Source of the DNA: JBHIBA01 sp046758845
GTDB lineage: Bacteria; UBA8248; JACPRG01; G963555815
Direction: 5' to 3'
Length of the DNA stretch: 27,100 nt
Assembly: GCA_046758845.1 (NCBI GenBank)
Contig: JBHIBA010000029.1
Coordinates: forward strand, 1-27,100
Shown: one piece after another, positions 1 to 6,741 of the stretch
Layout: every line of letters begins with the position of its first letter
Position numbering within the stretch: the first letter of the stretch is position 1
The notes under the pieces: generated by a model
Database searches by the model: none
What the model was told of the DNA's origin: nothing
What the model saw: only the letters and a program-made list of their open reading frames with translations
Program-made: the position numbers and the translations under genes

Positions 1-241
1 CCAGGTCCACAGGGGTTTGAAAGACCTTGTTGGCCGCGCCCATCTGAATGGCCCGGGCCTGGGCGGTGGCGATGTCCGGCAGGCCGGAAGCGCCCCCTAA
101 CACCCCTGCGTCCACGGCAGCCTGGAGCGCAGCCTGGCCCGCGTACAGATACCCCAAGTCCACTCCCACGCCACCCATCCCGAGCAAACCGACCAGCGAG
201 ACGGCGTACAGAACGATGGCCTGTCCCTTCTCGCTTCGCAT
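1..241 (-). CDS. TadG-like pilus-assembly protein, N-terminal part (cut by window edge)
   Basis: The minus strand opens at an ATG at 241 and reads through to base 1 without a stop, so only the first 80 residues are present. The product begins MRSEKGQAIVLYAVSL, a short basic head followed by one hydrophobic helix (about residues 8-30). It continues with the VDLGYLYAGQAALQAAVDAG pattern typical of the N-terminal segment of TadE/TadG-like Flp pilus-assembly proteins, which are membrane-anchored pseudopilin-like components. A purine-rich ribosome-binding site (GGAAAGGGG) lies just upstream. A small gene ends 12 bases before the start, suggesting an operon running off the left edge. Family call is from pattern recognition; the C-terminal part is not visible. 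Confidence 0.7.
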   Translation of the reverse strand, partial: MRSEKGQAIVLYAVSLVGLLGMGGVGVDLGYLYAGQAALQAAVDAGVLGGASGLPDIATAQARAIQMGAANKVFQTPVDL

Positions 242-253
242 GGACCCCTTTCC

Positions 254-481
254 TTACCAACCTCTCCGACGGATCACGGATCGAGGCAAATGCGCACGGC
301 GTCGGCCGTCGAGTAATCCCCGTTCTCGGGCATAATCCGCACCGAAAGTGTCCTCGCGCTGTCGCCTGCGTCTGATTGCAAGGGAACCCTTGAAGATACG
401 GTAGACGCCGAGGCTTATCCCGAAGGCTGCAATAGATTCAAGGAGCCCCATGGCCCCATAAATGTCCTGAAAAATCGTCAT
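254..481 (-). CDS. Small hypothetical protein with one membrane segment
   Basis: A 75-residue frame with an ATG start and a GAAGGT-like ribosome-binding site about seven bases upstream. Residues 3-30 are hydrophobic (IYGAMGLLESIAAFGISLG), consistent with one membrane helix. The rest is strongly basic and Arg-rich. It ends 12 bases before the TadG-like gene on the same strand, so it may be a small partner in that operon. I do not recognise the family. In GC-rich DNA a frame this short could be chance; the spacing and hydrophobic head are the main support. Confidence 0.35.
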   Translation of the reverse strand: MTIFQDIYGAMGLLESIAAFGISLGVYRIFKGSLAIRRRRQREDTFGADYARERGLLDGRRRAHLPRSVIRRRGW

Positions 482-956
482 CGTGGACCTTCAAGGCACT
501 CCGCACCAAGGGCCTCAACAGGGACCCTGCTCCCGATTTAGACGTGGATGTAGCGAAATTCTTGCACCCCGGATCCTATTTCTTGACAACCCCCCTTTTT
601 TTGAATCGGGTCAATTTGCCGATTGACCTGAGATATTACCGTCCCCGGCGGAGAAGCCTACTTTTTCTGCGATCTCTAGGTTTTTCATCGATACGCTGGA
701 TTGATCTGCTGATTCAGAAGGGGGACCCCGTGGACGCGCAATTCGCTTTCGTTTCGCTGGCTTGGCGAGCGCCAGAAAATTAAGGAAATTACCCACGCCT
801 CGGGTGCGCTCGTAACCGACCGGACGGAAAAACCTGCCCCGCAACCGCTTCCGGCCCGATGTGCGCGACGGCGAGCGAAGACCGATCGCCCGCGGATATG
901 ATAAAAAAGGGTGGGTTCCGGAACAAGCAGCGCGGTCAAAACGCGGGGAGTGTGGG
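482..956. other. Divergent intergenic region, no gene seen
   Basis: This 475-base stretch separates the leftward Tad-like genes from the rightward DUF488 gene. Its middle (about 545-720) is visibly richer in A and T than the flanks, as expected of a promoter region. It contains a perfect 7-bp inverted repeat (609-628, listed separately) and a 10-bp palindrome GTTCCGGAAC at about 914-923. No good pair of -35 and -10 boxes could be placed. The frame at 544-783 lacks a ribosome-binding site and is not called. Confidence 0.4.
609..628. promoter_or_regulatory. Inverted repeat, possible operator
   Basis: GGTCAAT, a 6-base spacer, then ATTGACC: perfect 7-bp arms in a two-fold symmetric arrangement typical of a dimeric regulator site. 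It lies in the AT-richer part of the divergent intergenic region, about 128 bases upstream of the leftward start at 481 and 330 bases upstream of the rightward start at 957. Binding is inference; no regulator gene is adjacent. Confidence 0.3.
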
Positions 957-1571
957 ATGGGCGACTGCCGAGCAGAGGGCTTGAGGGTCTTCACGGTGGG
1001 GCACTCGACTCGCCCCATCGAGGAGTTCCTTCGGGTGCTCCGGGCTCACGGGATTGATTGCCTCGTGGACGTTCGTTCGTATCCCCAGTCCCGCCGCCAC
1101 CCCCATTTCGAGAGAGAGTCCCTGAGGGCCTCCCTCGAAGGGGCGGGGATCCGCTACACCTGGATGAAAGCGCTCGGCGGGAGGCGCCGCCTCAAGGGCT
1201 CGAAGGTCAAGGCCTCAGGGAAAGGCCATCCCTCAGACGAGAGCGCACCGGGGGCTTCCCTCCATTCGGGCATCCCGTCCGAAGGCTTTCGGGCCTATAT
1301 CGAGCACCTGGCGACGCCGCAGGCCTCCCAGGCCATCGACCGGATCGTCGCCCTGGCCCGGATGTCCCGCGTGGCCCTCATGTGCGCCGAGAGAAATTTC
1401 CGCCTCTGCCACCGCCAATTCCTGGCCGACCGGCTGAAATCCCTCGGGGCGAAGGTCTTTCACATCGAGGACGTTTCTCCCCCCGAGGAGCACACCTGCC
1501 ACCCCTCACTTCAGGTCCGGGGGGGCGATCTCCGCTATCCTCCGAAAGAGATGGAGTTGCCCCTGGTGTGA
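957..1571 (+). CDS. DUF488 family protein
   Basis: A 204-residue cytoplasmic protein of the DUF488 family, whose biochemical role is not established. Family hallmarks are visible: the opening VFTVGHSTRPIEEF with the conserved GHS motif, LVDVRSYPQSRRHPHF, and the C-terminal MCAERNFRLCHR motif carrying the conserved Cys, Glu and Cys-His pair. The ATG at 957 is chosen because GGGGAG lies six bases upstream and the GHS motif follows at the usual short distance. The frame stays open upstream to 861, but that extension is Arg-rich and unlike the family. A loop of about 30 residues between the GG motif and the GFRAY segment is charged and low-complexity. It appears to be a single-gene unit. Confidence 0.85.
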   Translation: MGDCRAEGLRVFTVGHSTRPIEEFLRVLRAHGIDCLVDVRSYPQSRRHPHFERESLRASLEGAGIRYTWMKALGGRRRLKGSKVKASGKGHPSDESAPGASLHSGIPSEGFRAYIEHLATPQASQAIDRIVALARMSRVALMCAERNFRLCHRQFLADRLKSLGAKVFHIEDVSPPEEHTCHPSLQVRGGDLRYPPKEMELPLV

Positions 1572-2062
1572 GACTCCCCCGGGAGGTATTCAGCGCTGAG
1601 CGGGTGTACCCCTGACCCCGGAAGCGGCCGTCCGTCTCTGAGCGGATGCAATCCGATCGCGCCTGATCGGCGGGTTGGGCATCTTGGGCAGTGGTTCAGT
1701 TTGGAACGGATTAAGCCCCGTACGCAGCTTTGCCCACGGCTTTTTCATGATTTGGTGTAGCGCCGATCTGAGCGAGGACCTGGGTCCGAGCGGAGATCGG
1801 GGCGCGCCCGGCCGCGATTTCCGCTGGTGGGGCGGGCATTCGGGTCGGTGACTCCTTGCCCGCCGCCGGGCTGGAAGCCCGGCCTACCAAATCGCGGCTA
1901 CAACGCAGGAAGGCGGGGGTCATTCAGAAAACTGACCCACTACTGCATCTCGGGGTTGCTGGCCATGAGCCTCGATGTAATGATGGGATACCTCTTCGCA
2001 CCCCGGGGAATCATGAGCACGCCCCGCGATCATCGGCGGTCGGCATCAGAAGAGAGCAGACA
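1572..2062. other. Non-coding stretch holding a structured repeat
   Basis: No convincing gene in these 491 bases. Short frames on both strands read through the structured element at 1811-1898 and have translations typical of repeat read-through (RASSPAAG on one strand, GLEARPTKSRLQRR on the other), without ribosome-binding sites. The upstream part of the SDR frame (1856-2062) is likewise not SDR-like, so the gene is started at 2063. Confidence 0.5.
1811..1898. repeat. Compact multi-hairpin element (three-way-junction fold), probable dispersed repeat
   Basis: An outer perfect 10-bp inverted repeat (GCCGCGATTT at 1811-1820, complement at 1889-1898) encloses two abutting hairpins. Hairpin A pairs 1831-1838 (GGCGGGCA) with 1857-1864, and its apex pairs 1842-1846 with 1850-1854 through one G-T wobble. 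Hairpin B pairs 1865-1872 (GCCGGGCT) with 1876-1883 across a GGA loop. The sequence resembles short dispersed intergenic repeats of GC-rich bacteria. It could be a repeat, a processing or termination site, or a small structured RNA; copy number cannot be seen here. Confidence 0.55.
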
Positions 2063-2905
2063 ATGATGCTCCAGGGAAAGAAGGTCATTGTAACGGGCGG
2101 GGGCAGCGGCATCGGGCGCGCCACGTGTGTTCTGGCTGCCCGGGAAGGCGCAGACATCGCAGTGGCCGACATCAATCCCACAACCGGAGCGGAGACCGCC
2201 GAGAAGGTGAAGGAAGAAGGGCGGAAGGCCATCCTCATCGACATGGACACCTCGAAAAAAGCGGACGCAGAGCGCATGGCGAAGGAGACGGCCAGCGCCT
2301 TCGGCGCCATTGACGGGCTGGTTTGTTGCGCCATCAAGCTGGTGCCCGGAAAGCTGGAGGAGTTGCCCGAAAAGGACTGGGACATGGTCATGGAGACCGG
2401 GCTGAGAGGGTACTTCCTGTGCGCCCAGGCCGCCGGCCGCGTCATGCTGGAAAAAGGGAGCGGCTCTATCGTCTTTGTCTCCTCCATCGGGGGAATGCAG
2501 ACTTACCCCCTCGCGGGCGCCTACAGCATCTGCAAAGCGGGGGCCATCATGCTCGGCAAACTCTTCGGCGTGGAATGGGCGCCCCGCGGCGTCCGCGCCA
2601 ATGCCGTCTCTCCCGGCCAGGTGCGCACCCCCATGACCGAGGCCATGTTCCAAGACCCGGAGGTCGCCGCGGGACGGGCGGCGGTCGTTCCGATGGGTCG
2701 GGTGGGGACGCCCGAGGAGATCGCGGAGGCCTGCGTCTTTCTCCTCTCCGATCGAGCCCGGTACATCACGGCAGCGAACCTGCCCGTGGACGGAGGGCAG
2801 GTGGAGAGCAAGATGATCCACACGCCCGGCAGGAGTTGGGGCGGCAAGAAGATCGAATATCAAGCGGGCGGCCATATGGGGGGAAAGAGGCATGAACCGG
2901 TTTGA
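2063..2905 (+). CDS. Short-chain dehydrogenase/reductase (SDR), first of a tandem pair
   Basis: A 280-residue classical SDR, an NAD(P)(H)-dependent oxidoreductase of unknown substrate. The cofactor motif TGGGSGIG is at residues 11-18, and Ser141 with Tyr154 and Lys158 (YSICK) completes the usual triad. Two normally conserved features are absent: the NNAG motif reads VCCA (87-90), and the asparagine of the catalytic tetrad (NLKG) is Gly113 (GLRG). The C-terminus carries an extra tail after the canonical VDGG. The ATG at 2063 is chosen over the open frame from 1856 because the SDR fold begins there and an AGAGAG element precedes it. It overlaps the next SDR by 14 bases, implying translational coupling. 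Confidence 0.88.
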   Translation: MMLQGKKVIVTGGGSGIGRATCVLAAREGADIAVADINPTTGAETAEKVKEEGRKAILIDMDTSKKADAERMAKETASAFGAIDGLVCCAIKLVPGKLEELPEKDWDMVMETGLRGYFLCAQAAGRVMLEKGSGSIVFVSSIGGMQTYPLAGAYSICKAGAIMLGKLFGVEWAPRGVRANAVSPGQVRTPMTEAMFQDPEVAAGRAAVVPMGRVGTPEEIAEACVFLLSDRARYITAANLPVDGGQVESKMIHTPGRSWGGKKIEYQAGGHMGGKRHEPV

Positions 2906-3671
2906 GGGAAAGGTGTGCATTGTCGCCGGCGGCGCCCGGGGGATCGGCGCGAAGACCGCCGAAATGTTCGTTGACGAAGGGGGACGCGTGGTCATCGGCG
3001 ACGTCAACGAGGAACTCGGCGCAGAGCTGGCGGAGAGGCTCGGTACCGGAAATGCCGTTTTTCAGCGGTTGGACGTGACGAGTCCCGAGTCCTGTCAGGC
3101 GGCCGTGGACCGGGCGGTGACCGAGTTCGGCGGATTCGACGGTCTCGTCAACTGCGCCATCAAGATGGCCCCGGGACCGCTGGTCGACCTTCCCCTTGAG
3201 GATTGGAAGCTCGTGGTGGACATCGGGCTGACCGGCCTGTTCCTCATGTGCCAATCAGCCGGCCGGTGGCTGATCGACAATGGGCGCGGGGGTTCTTTCG
3301 TCAACCTATCCTCGAACGCGGGCATTCAGCCCTACGGCATGTCCGGCGCTTACAGTACCGTGAAGGCCGGCATTATTATGCTCTCCCAACACTTCGCTCT
3401 CGAGTGGGCGCGGAAAAGGATCCGGGTGAACGTCGTCTGCCCCGGCCATACGGAGACGCCCCTGACCGCCTACCTGCAGGACCCGGAAATCAAACGAGGG
3501 CGCAGCGAGGTCACCCCCTGGGGGCGCGTCGGCCAGCCGATAGACGTCACCAACGGAATTCTATTTCTGCTTTCAGACGAGGCCGACTACATCACGGCGG
3601 CCCGACTGGACATTGACGGCGGGCTGACGAAGAGCATCTTCAACCACATGCCCGGGAGGAAGTGGGACTGA
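2892..3671 (+). CDS. Short-chain dehydrogenase/reductase, second of a tandem pair
   Basis: A 259-residue SDR paralogous to its upstream neighbour. The cofactor loop is AGGARGIG (residues 12-19, with Ala where Thr is usual), and Ser141, Tyr154 and Lys158 occupy the same positions as in the first copy. It shares the same departures: VNCAIK in place of NNAG, and GLTG where the tetrad asparagine is expected (Gly112). Both proteins share the CAIK-x-x-PG stretch and a tail ending in PGR-x-W. Its start lies inside the end of the previous gene and GGGGGAAAGAGG just upstream serves as ribosome-binding site. The pair may form a heteromer; substrate unknown. Confidence 0.88.
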   Translation: MNRFEGKVCIVAGGARGIGAKTAEMFVDEGGRVVIGDVNEELGAELAERLGTGNAVFQRLDVTSPESCQAAVDRAVTEFGGFDGLVNCAIKMAPGPLVDLPLEDWKLVVDIGLTGLFLMCQSAGRWLIDNGRGGSFVNLSSNAGIQPYGMSGAYSTVKAGIIMLSQHFALEWARKRIRVNVVCPGHTETPLTAYLQDPEIKRGRSEVTPWGRVGQPIDVTNGILFLLSDEADYITAARLDIDGGLTKSIFNHMPGRKWD

Positions 3672-4195
3672 TTCGATCGAGAGCGCCGGAGTTACTAGAA
3701 CCTATCTCAAAATGGGCCATGCCCGAACCATCATACCCGCATGTCGTAAGTGGGCATCCGGAAAAGCTTGAAAACACTGGATTCCCGCTTTCGCGGGAAT
3801 GACGACCAAAGGCCCAAGGCATGGGAAATGGGATTTTGAGATAGGTTCTAAGCACAGCGCCTCAGAATCGACAAGTCAATCTTCCATGTGAACAGCCTCG
3901 CAGCGGCCCAAGGCATGGCTCAGAAAATGTTTTCCAATATGATCCGTGTCATGGTTCCCTCTTCAAGAGACAGCAAAGATCATGTAAGAAGAAACGTAGC
4001 TGAATGCCAGCATGCTCGGCAAGGAGGACCTAAGGATTTTGAAGGGGGGACGTAAATCTTCTCATCCCATCTTCTTCGACACTCCCTGGGAAATCTTCGG
4101 TGAGCACGATCCGGCCGCCAACGCACCTTCGTCGAAGAGATGAAGTGCCTAGGGGCGTGATTACGCAGAAGCCATGAACTAGGGGGACTTGCCTG
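3672..4195. other. Intergenic region with a MITE-like element, no gene seen
   Basis: These 524 bases separate the SDR pair from the redox block. The first third holds the MITE-like element listed separately. A 14-base word GGCCCAAGGCATGG occurs inside the element (3811-3824) and again at 3905-3918, suggesting a degenerate partial copy nearby. The remaining 280 bases, which must contain the promoter for the redox block, show no clear promoter boxes or coding frame. Confidence 0.45.
3698..3848. mobile_element. MITE-like non-autonomous element with 16-bp terminal inverted repeats
   Basis: Perfect 16-bp terminal inverted repeats, GAACCTATCTCAAAAT at 3698-3713 and its complement at 3833-3848, are flanked on both sides by TA (3696-3697 and 3849-3850). 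That is compatible with a TA target duplication as made by IS630/Tc1-mariner-type transposases. The 151-bp element has no coding capacity. Its interior holds a hairpin, ATTCCC-N8-GGGAAT at 3781-3800, which fits the pattern of the dRS3 repeats known from Neisseria and similar dispersed repeats elsewhere. The mobilising family is inference. Confidence 0.7.
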
Positions 4196-4933
4196 ATGAT
4201 GCACGCGCTTGCAAGCTTCGTGGCCCTTGCCTTTTCGCTTCTGGTCTCCTGGCCGGCGGGAGCCTACGAGGTGGCGCCCGTTTCGGGCGGAGGCACGGTG
4301 GCCGGCCGCATCATCTTCAAAGGGGATGCTCCGCCACCTGTCAAACTCCTCATCACAAAGGACGAGGACCACTGCGGGAAGGGACAGGTCGAGCGCAGAG
4401 AGGTGGACGTGAAGGAGGGCGCCCTGCGCGGTGTGGTGGTCTACCTGGACAAGGTCAAGAAAGGCAAACCGTTTCCGAAAGAAGCGATGAGCCCGGTCGT
4501 CGATCAGCGGAAATGCGCATACGTCCCCTTTCTCCAGGTCGCTGCAAAGGGCGCCAACGTCACGATCCTCAACAGCGATTCGGTCCACCACAACATCCAC
4601 ACGTATGAGCTGATCGGCTCGGCCCGCCGCTCCATGTGGAACATCTCCCAGCCGAAGTTTAGAAAAAAGGTGACGAGAAAGCTCCGCGTCAGACGGGGCA
4701 ACGCCATGCGAATCGAGTGCGACGTGCACAACTGGATGTTGGGCTGGATGTTCGTCGCAAGGAATCCTTATTACGCCATCGTGGGCGAGGACGGGACTTT
4801 CCAGATCGGAGACGTGCCGGCCGGCAACTACACGCTGAGGGCCTGGCACCCCGTTCTGGGGACGAAGAGGAAGAAGATAACGGTTCCGGCGAAGGTGAAG
4901 GTGGCCGCCACATTCACCTTCACCGCCAAGTAA
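4196..4933 (+). CDS. Exported cupredoxin-like copper protein
   Basis: A 245-residue protein with a signal peptide (hydrophobic residues 4-20, likely cleavage near AGA-YE). Probable type-1 copper ligands are His131/132 in SVHHNIH, Cys175 and His178 in the CDVHNW segment, and Met181 or Met185. The end (VGEDGTFQIGDVPAGNYTLRAWH) resembles the carboxypeptidase-regulatory-like/plastocyanin proteins found near c-type cytochrome systems. It would act in the periplasm as a one-electron carrier or copper-binding accessory. An AGGGGG element lies about 12 bases before the first ATG; a second ATG follows at 4199. It heads the redox block, 66 bases before the next gene. Role in that block is inferred from position. 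Confidence 0.8.
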   Translation: MMHALASFVALAFSLLVSWPAGAYEVAPVSGGGTVAGRIIFKGDAPPPVKLLITKDEDHCGKGQVERREVDVKEGALRGVVVYLDKVKKGKPFPKEAMSPVVDQRKCAYVPFLQVAAKGANVTILNSDSVHHNIHTYELIGSARRSMWNISQPKFRKKVTRKLRVRRGNAMRIECDVHNWMLGWMFVARNPYYAIVGEDGTFQIGDVPAGNYTLRAWHPVLGTKRKKITVPAKVKVAATFTFTAK

Positions 4934-4999
4934 ATCCACATCTGCCAGACATCGAAGGGCGAAATGGTTAATTTCCGGGGGGAGGAGGGGGCAAGAAAG

Positions 5000-5491
5000 A
5001 TGTCGAGGGCGGCCGCAACGGGAATGACACTGCTTCTCCTCGTTCTTCTGACGGCATTGACGGCCAGGGAGGGAATTTCCCAAGGACACGGAAAAGCCAA
5101 AGAGGGAATGAAGGGGATGGAGCATAAGGCGATGAAACAGGGGCCCGTGGGTCGCTGCATGGAACCGATGGGCACGAGGCCTCAAGAGCCTTTGAAGGGA
5201 AAGGTGACCATCCTCAAGCCTCAGAACGGGGTTGTCATCAACTCCCGGACAGTCAAGATTGAATTTGACTATCCGGAACTTGGGAAAGCGGGAAACCATT
5301 TGCACCTCTATCTCGATGGCCTCTGCAAGAACATGATCAGGAGCGGCAAAAGCTACTTCCTCAGCGGCCTCAGCGAAGGGAAACATCAGGTCCAGCTCCG
5401 GATCGTCACCAGCGAGCACTTCGAAGTCGGACCCTCGGCAAGCGTTGAGATAACTGTTCAACGGACAACCTCCGGCTCCAAGCCGCGCTGA
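5000..5491 (+). CDS. Small exported protein, Met/His-rich N-terminal region, function unknown
   Basis: A 163-residue protein with a signal-peptide-like hydrophobic stretch (about residues 9-24). After it comes a Met/His/Lys-rich segment (GHGKAKEGMKGMEHKAMK) that could bind copper. The rest looks like a small beta-sandwich: KVTILKPQNGVVI, then GNHLHLYLDG, then SEGKHQVQLRIVTSEH, a pattern also seen in DUF4399-like or other Ig-like exported domains. The ATG at 5000 is preferred to 4964 because a strong GGAGGAGGGGG ribosome-binding site lies eight bases upstream and the signal peptide then begins correctly. It sits between the cupredoxin and the diheme peroxidases, so a metal-handling or electron-carrier accessory role is possible. 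I do not recognise a characterised homologue. Confidence 0.7.
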   Translation: MSRAAATGMTLLLLVLLTALTAREGISQGHGKAKEGMKGMEHKAMKQGPVGRCMEPMGTRPQEPLKGKVTILKPQNGVVINSRTVKIEFDYPELGKAGNHLHLYLDGLCKNMIRSGKSYFLSGLSEGKHQVQLRIVTSEHFEVGPSASVEITVQRTTSGSKPR

Positions 5492-5624
5492 TGGGGATCG
5501 GGGTGACAAAGGGTCCGCAAGATGGATGACAAGGACCTGCACGAGCCAGGGATCGCCCTTTTTTCGACTTAGGCGGTTGGGTCCGGCAGAATCTTGGTGG
5601 GCAATGGGCTTTGGAGGAAGGGAC

Positions 5625-6731
5625 ATGAATGGAATTCACTCCATCGGCGTCCTGCTGGCAGGGGGAATCCTGGCCGCGACCTCGACCATGCTGCCCAGGA
5701 TCGGCTGGGGAGCGGAGTTGTCGCCTCTGCCCCCTCCGAAACCGCAGAAGGCCCAGCAGGTGGAACTCGGCCGGTACCTCTTCTTCGACCCGAGGCTCTC
5801 GGGAGACGGAGGGATCAGTTGCGCCACATGCCATCAGCCGGAAAAAGGTTGGGGCGACGGCCTTCCCCTCTCCAAAGGCTACCCGGGCAGCGCGTACTTT
5901 CGAAACGCCCAGACCCTCCTGAATGCGGTCTACCAGAAGCGTCTGTACTGGGAGGGTCGCATGAGCGGCGCAGACCTGCCCACGCTGGTCCGGGACCACC
6001 TCACGGAGGCCCACTTCATGCAGGTGGACGGCCGCCTCTTCCCCGAGCGCTTGAAGCAGATCCCACAGTACGTCGAGGGGTTCCGAAAGGCCTTCGGGGG
6101 TGAACCGACCTTCGGCCGGACGCTCAAGGCCCTCGCCTCCTTCCTCCAAACTCTCGTTTCCCGCAACGTCCCGTTCGACCGGTATCTCAAGGGGGAGACC
6201 GCAGCCCTCTCGCCTCTTGCGAAGAAGGGTCTGGCCCTCTTCCAAGGCAAGGGGGGTTGCATCCAGTGTCACTCGGGGCCGCTGCTGAGCGACGGCCGGT
6301 TCCACGCCCTGGGCGTGCCCGAGAATCCGCGCATCTTCCAAGAGCCCCTTCGGCACATCACCTTCCGGCGCTTCTACAAGGTCATCGGCGTCGAGAACTA
6401 CATAAGATTAAGAGAAGACGTGGGCCTGTACGCCGTGACGAAGGCGCCAGGGGATCGGGGAAAGTTCCGCACCCCCACGCTTCGGGAGGTCGCGCGTACT
6501 GCACCCTACATGCACAATGGCGTTTATGCCACGCTCGCAGAAGTGGTGGCCTTCTATGACGGGGGCGGCGGCAAACATCCCAACAAGAGTCCGCTCCTCA
6601 AGCCCCTGGGGCTCAGCGAGGACGAGCGGCGCGCCCTGATGGAGTTCCTGAGGAGCCTTTCGGGCGATCCCGTGCGCGTACAGGAGCCCGAACTCCCGGA
6701 ATATGAGGTCCGGGAGCTGGGCCAAAACTGA
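5625..6731 (+). CDS. Diheme cytochrome c peroxidase, MauG/CcpA family (IdrP-like), first copy
   Basis: A 368-residue exported protein of the bacterial diheme cytochrome c peroxidase family. A signal peptide spans about residues 1-31. Two CxxCH heme sites are CATCH (66-70) and CIQCH (212-216). Met296 in TAPYMHNG is the likely distal ligand of the high-potential heme, and the family motif LFFDPRLSGDGGISC is present. The ATG at 5625 is chosen for its GGAGGAAGG ribosome-binding site and because the signal peptide begins there. These enzymes reduce H2O2 in the periplasm using electrons from small cytochromes or cupredoxins. In iodate-reductase loci two such proteins (IdrP1, IdrP2) accompany IdrAB; which of the two this is cannot be told from sequence alone. 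The next gene starts 11 bases downstream. Confidence 0.9.
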   Translation: MNGIHSIGVLLAGGILAATSTMLPRIGWGAELSPLPPPKPQKAQQVELGRYLFFDPRLSGDGGISCATCHQPEKGWGDGLPLSKGYPGSAYFRNAQTLLNAVYQKRLYWEGRMSGADLPTLVRDHLTEAHFMQVDGRLFPERLKQIPQYVEGFRKAFGGEPTFGRTLKALASFLQTLVSRNVPFDRYLKGETAALSPLAKKGLALFQGKGGCIQCHSGPLLSDGRFHALGVPENPRIFQEPLRHITFRRFYKVIGVENYIRLREDVGLYAVTKAPGDRGKFRTPTLREVARTAPYMHNGVYATLAEVVAFYDGGGGKHPNKSPLLKPLGLSEDERRALMEFLRSLSGDPVRVQEPELPEYEVRELGQN

Positions 6732-6741
6732 GGAGGCGGCC

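Noticed and set aside
583..611. TTGACA as a sigma-70 -35 box
   Set aside because: No acceptable -10 box occurs 16-18 bases downstream.
544..783. 79-codon plus-strand frame starting with GTG
   Set aside because: No ribosome-binding site, lies in the promoter-like AT-richer zone, and has no recognisable domain.
1711..1923. 70-codon minus-strand frame
   Set aside because: Its translation comes largely from the multi-hairpin repeat and lacks a ribosome-binding site.
2030..3007. 325-codon open frame on the minus strand
   Set aside because: Antisense to the SDR genes, His/Arg/Gly-rich, and without a domain.
3640..3855. 71-codon minus-strand frame
   Set aside because: It reads through the MITE-like element. 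RHSRESGNPVF is the familiar translation of the dispersed ATTCCC...GGGAAT repeat, not a gene.
3980..5626. 548-codon open frame on the minus strand
   Set aside because: It is antisense to two genes with clear signal peptides and ribosome-binding sites, and its translation is rich in His, Arg, Leu and Pro without a recognisable domain, as expected of a GC-rich shadow frame.
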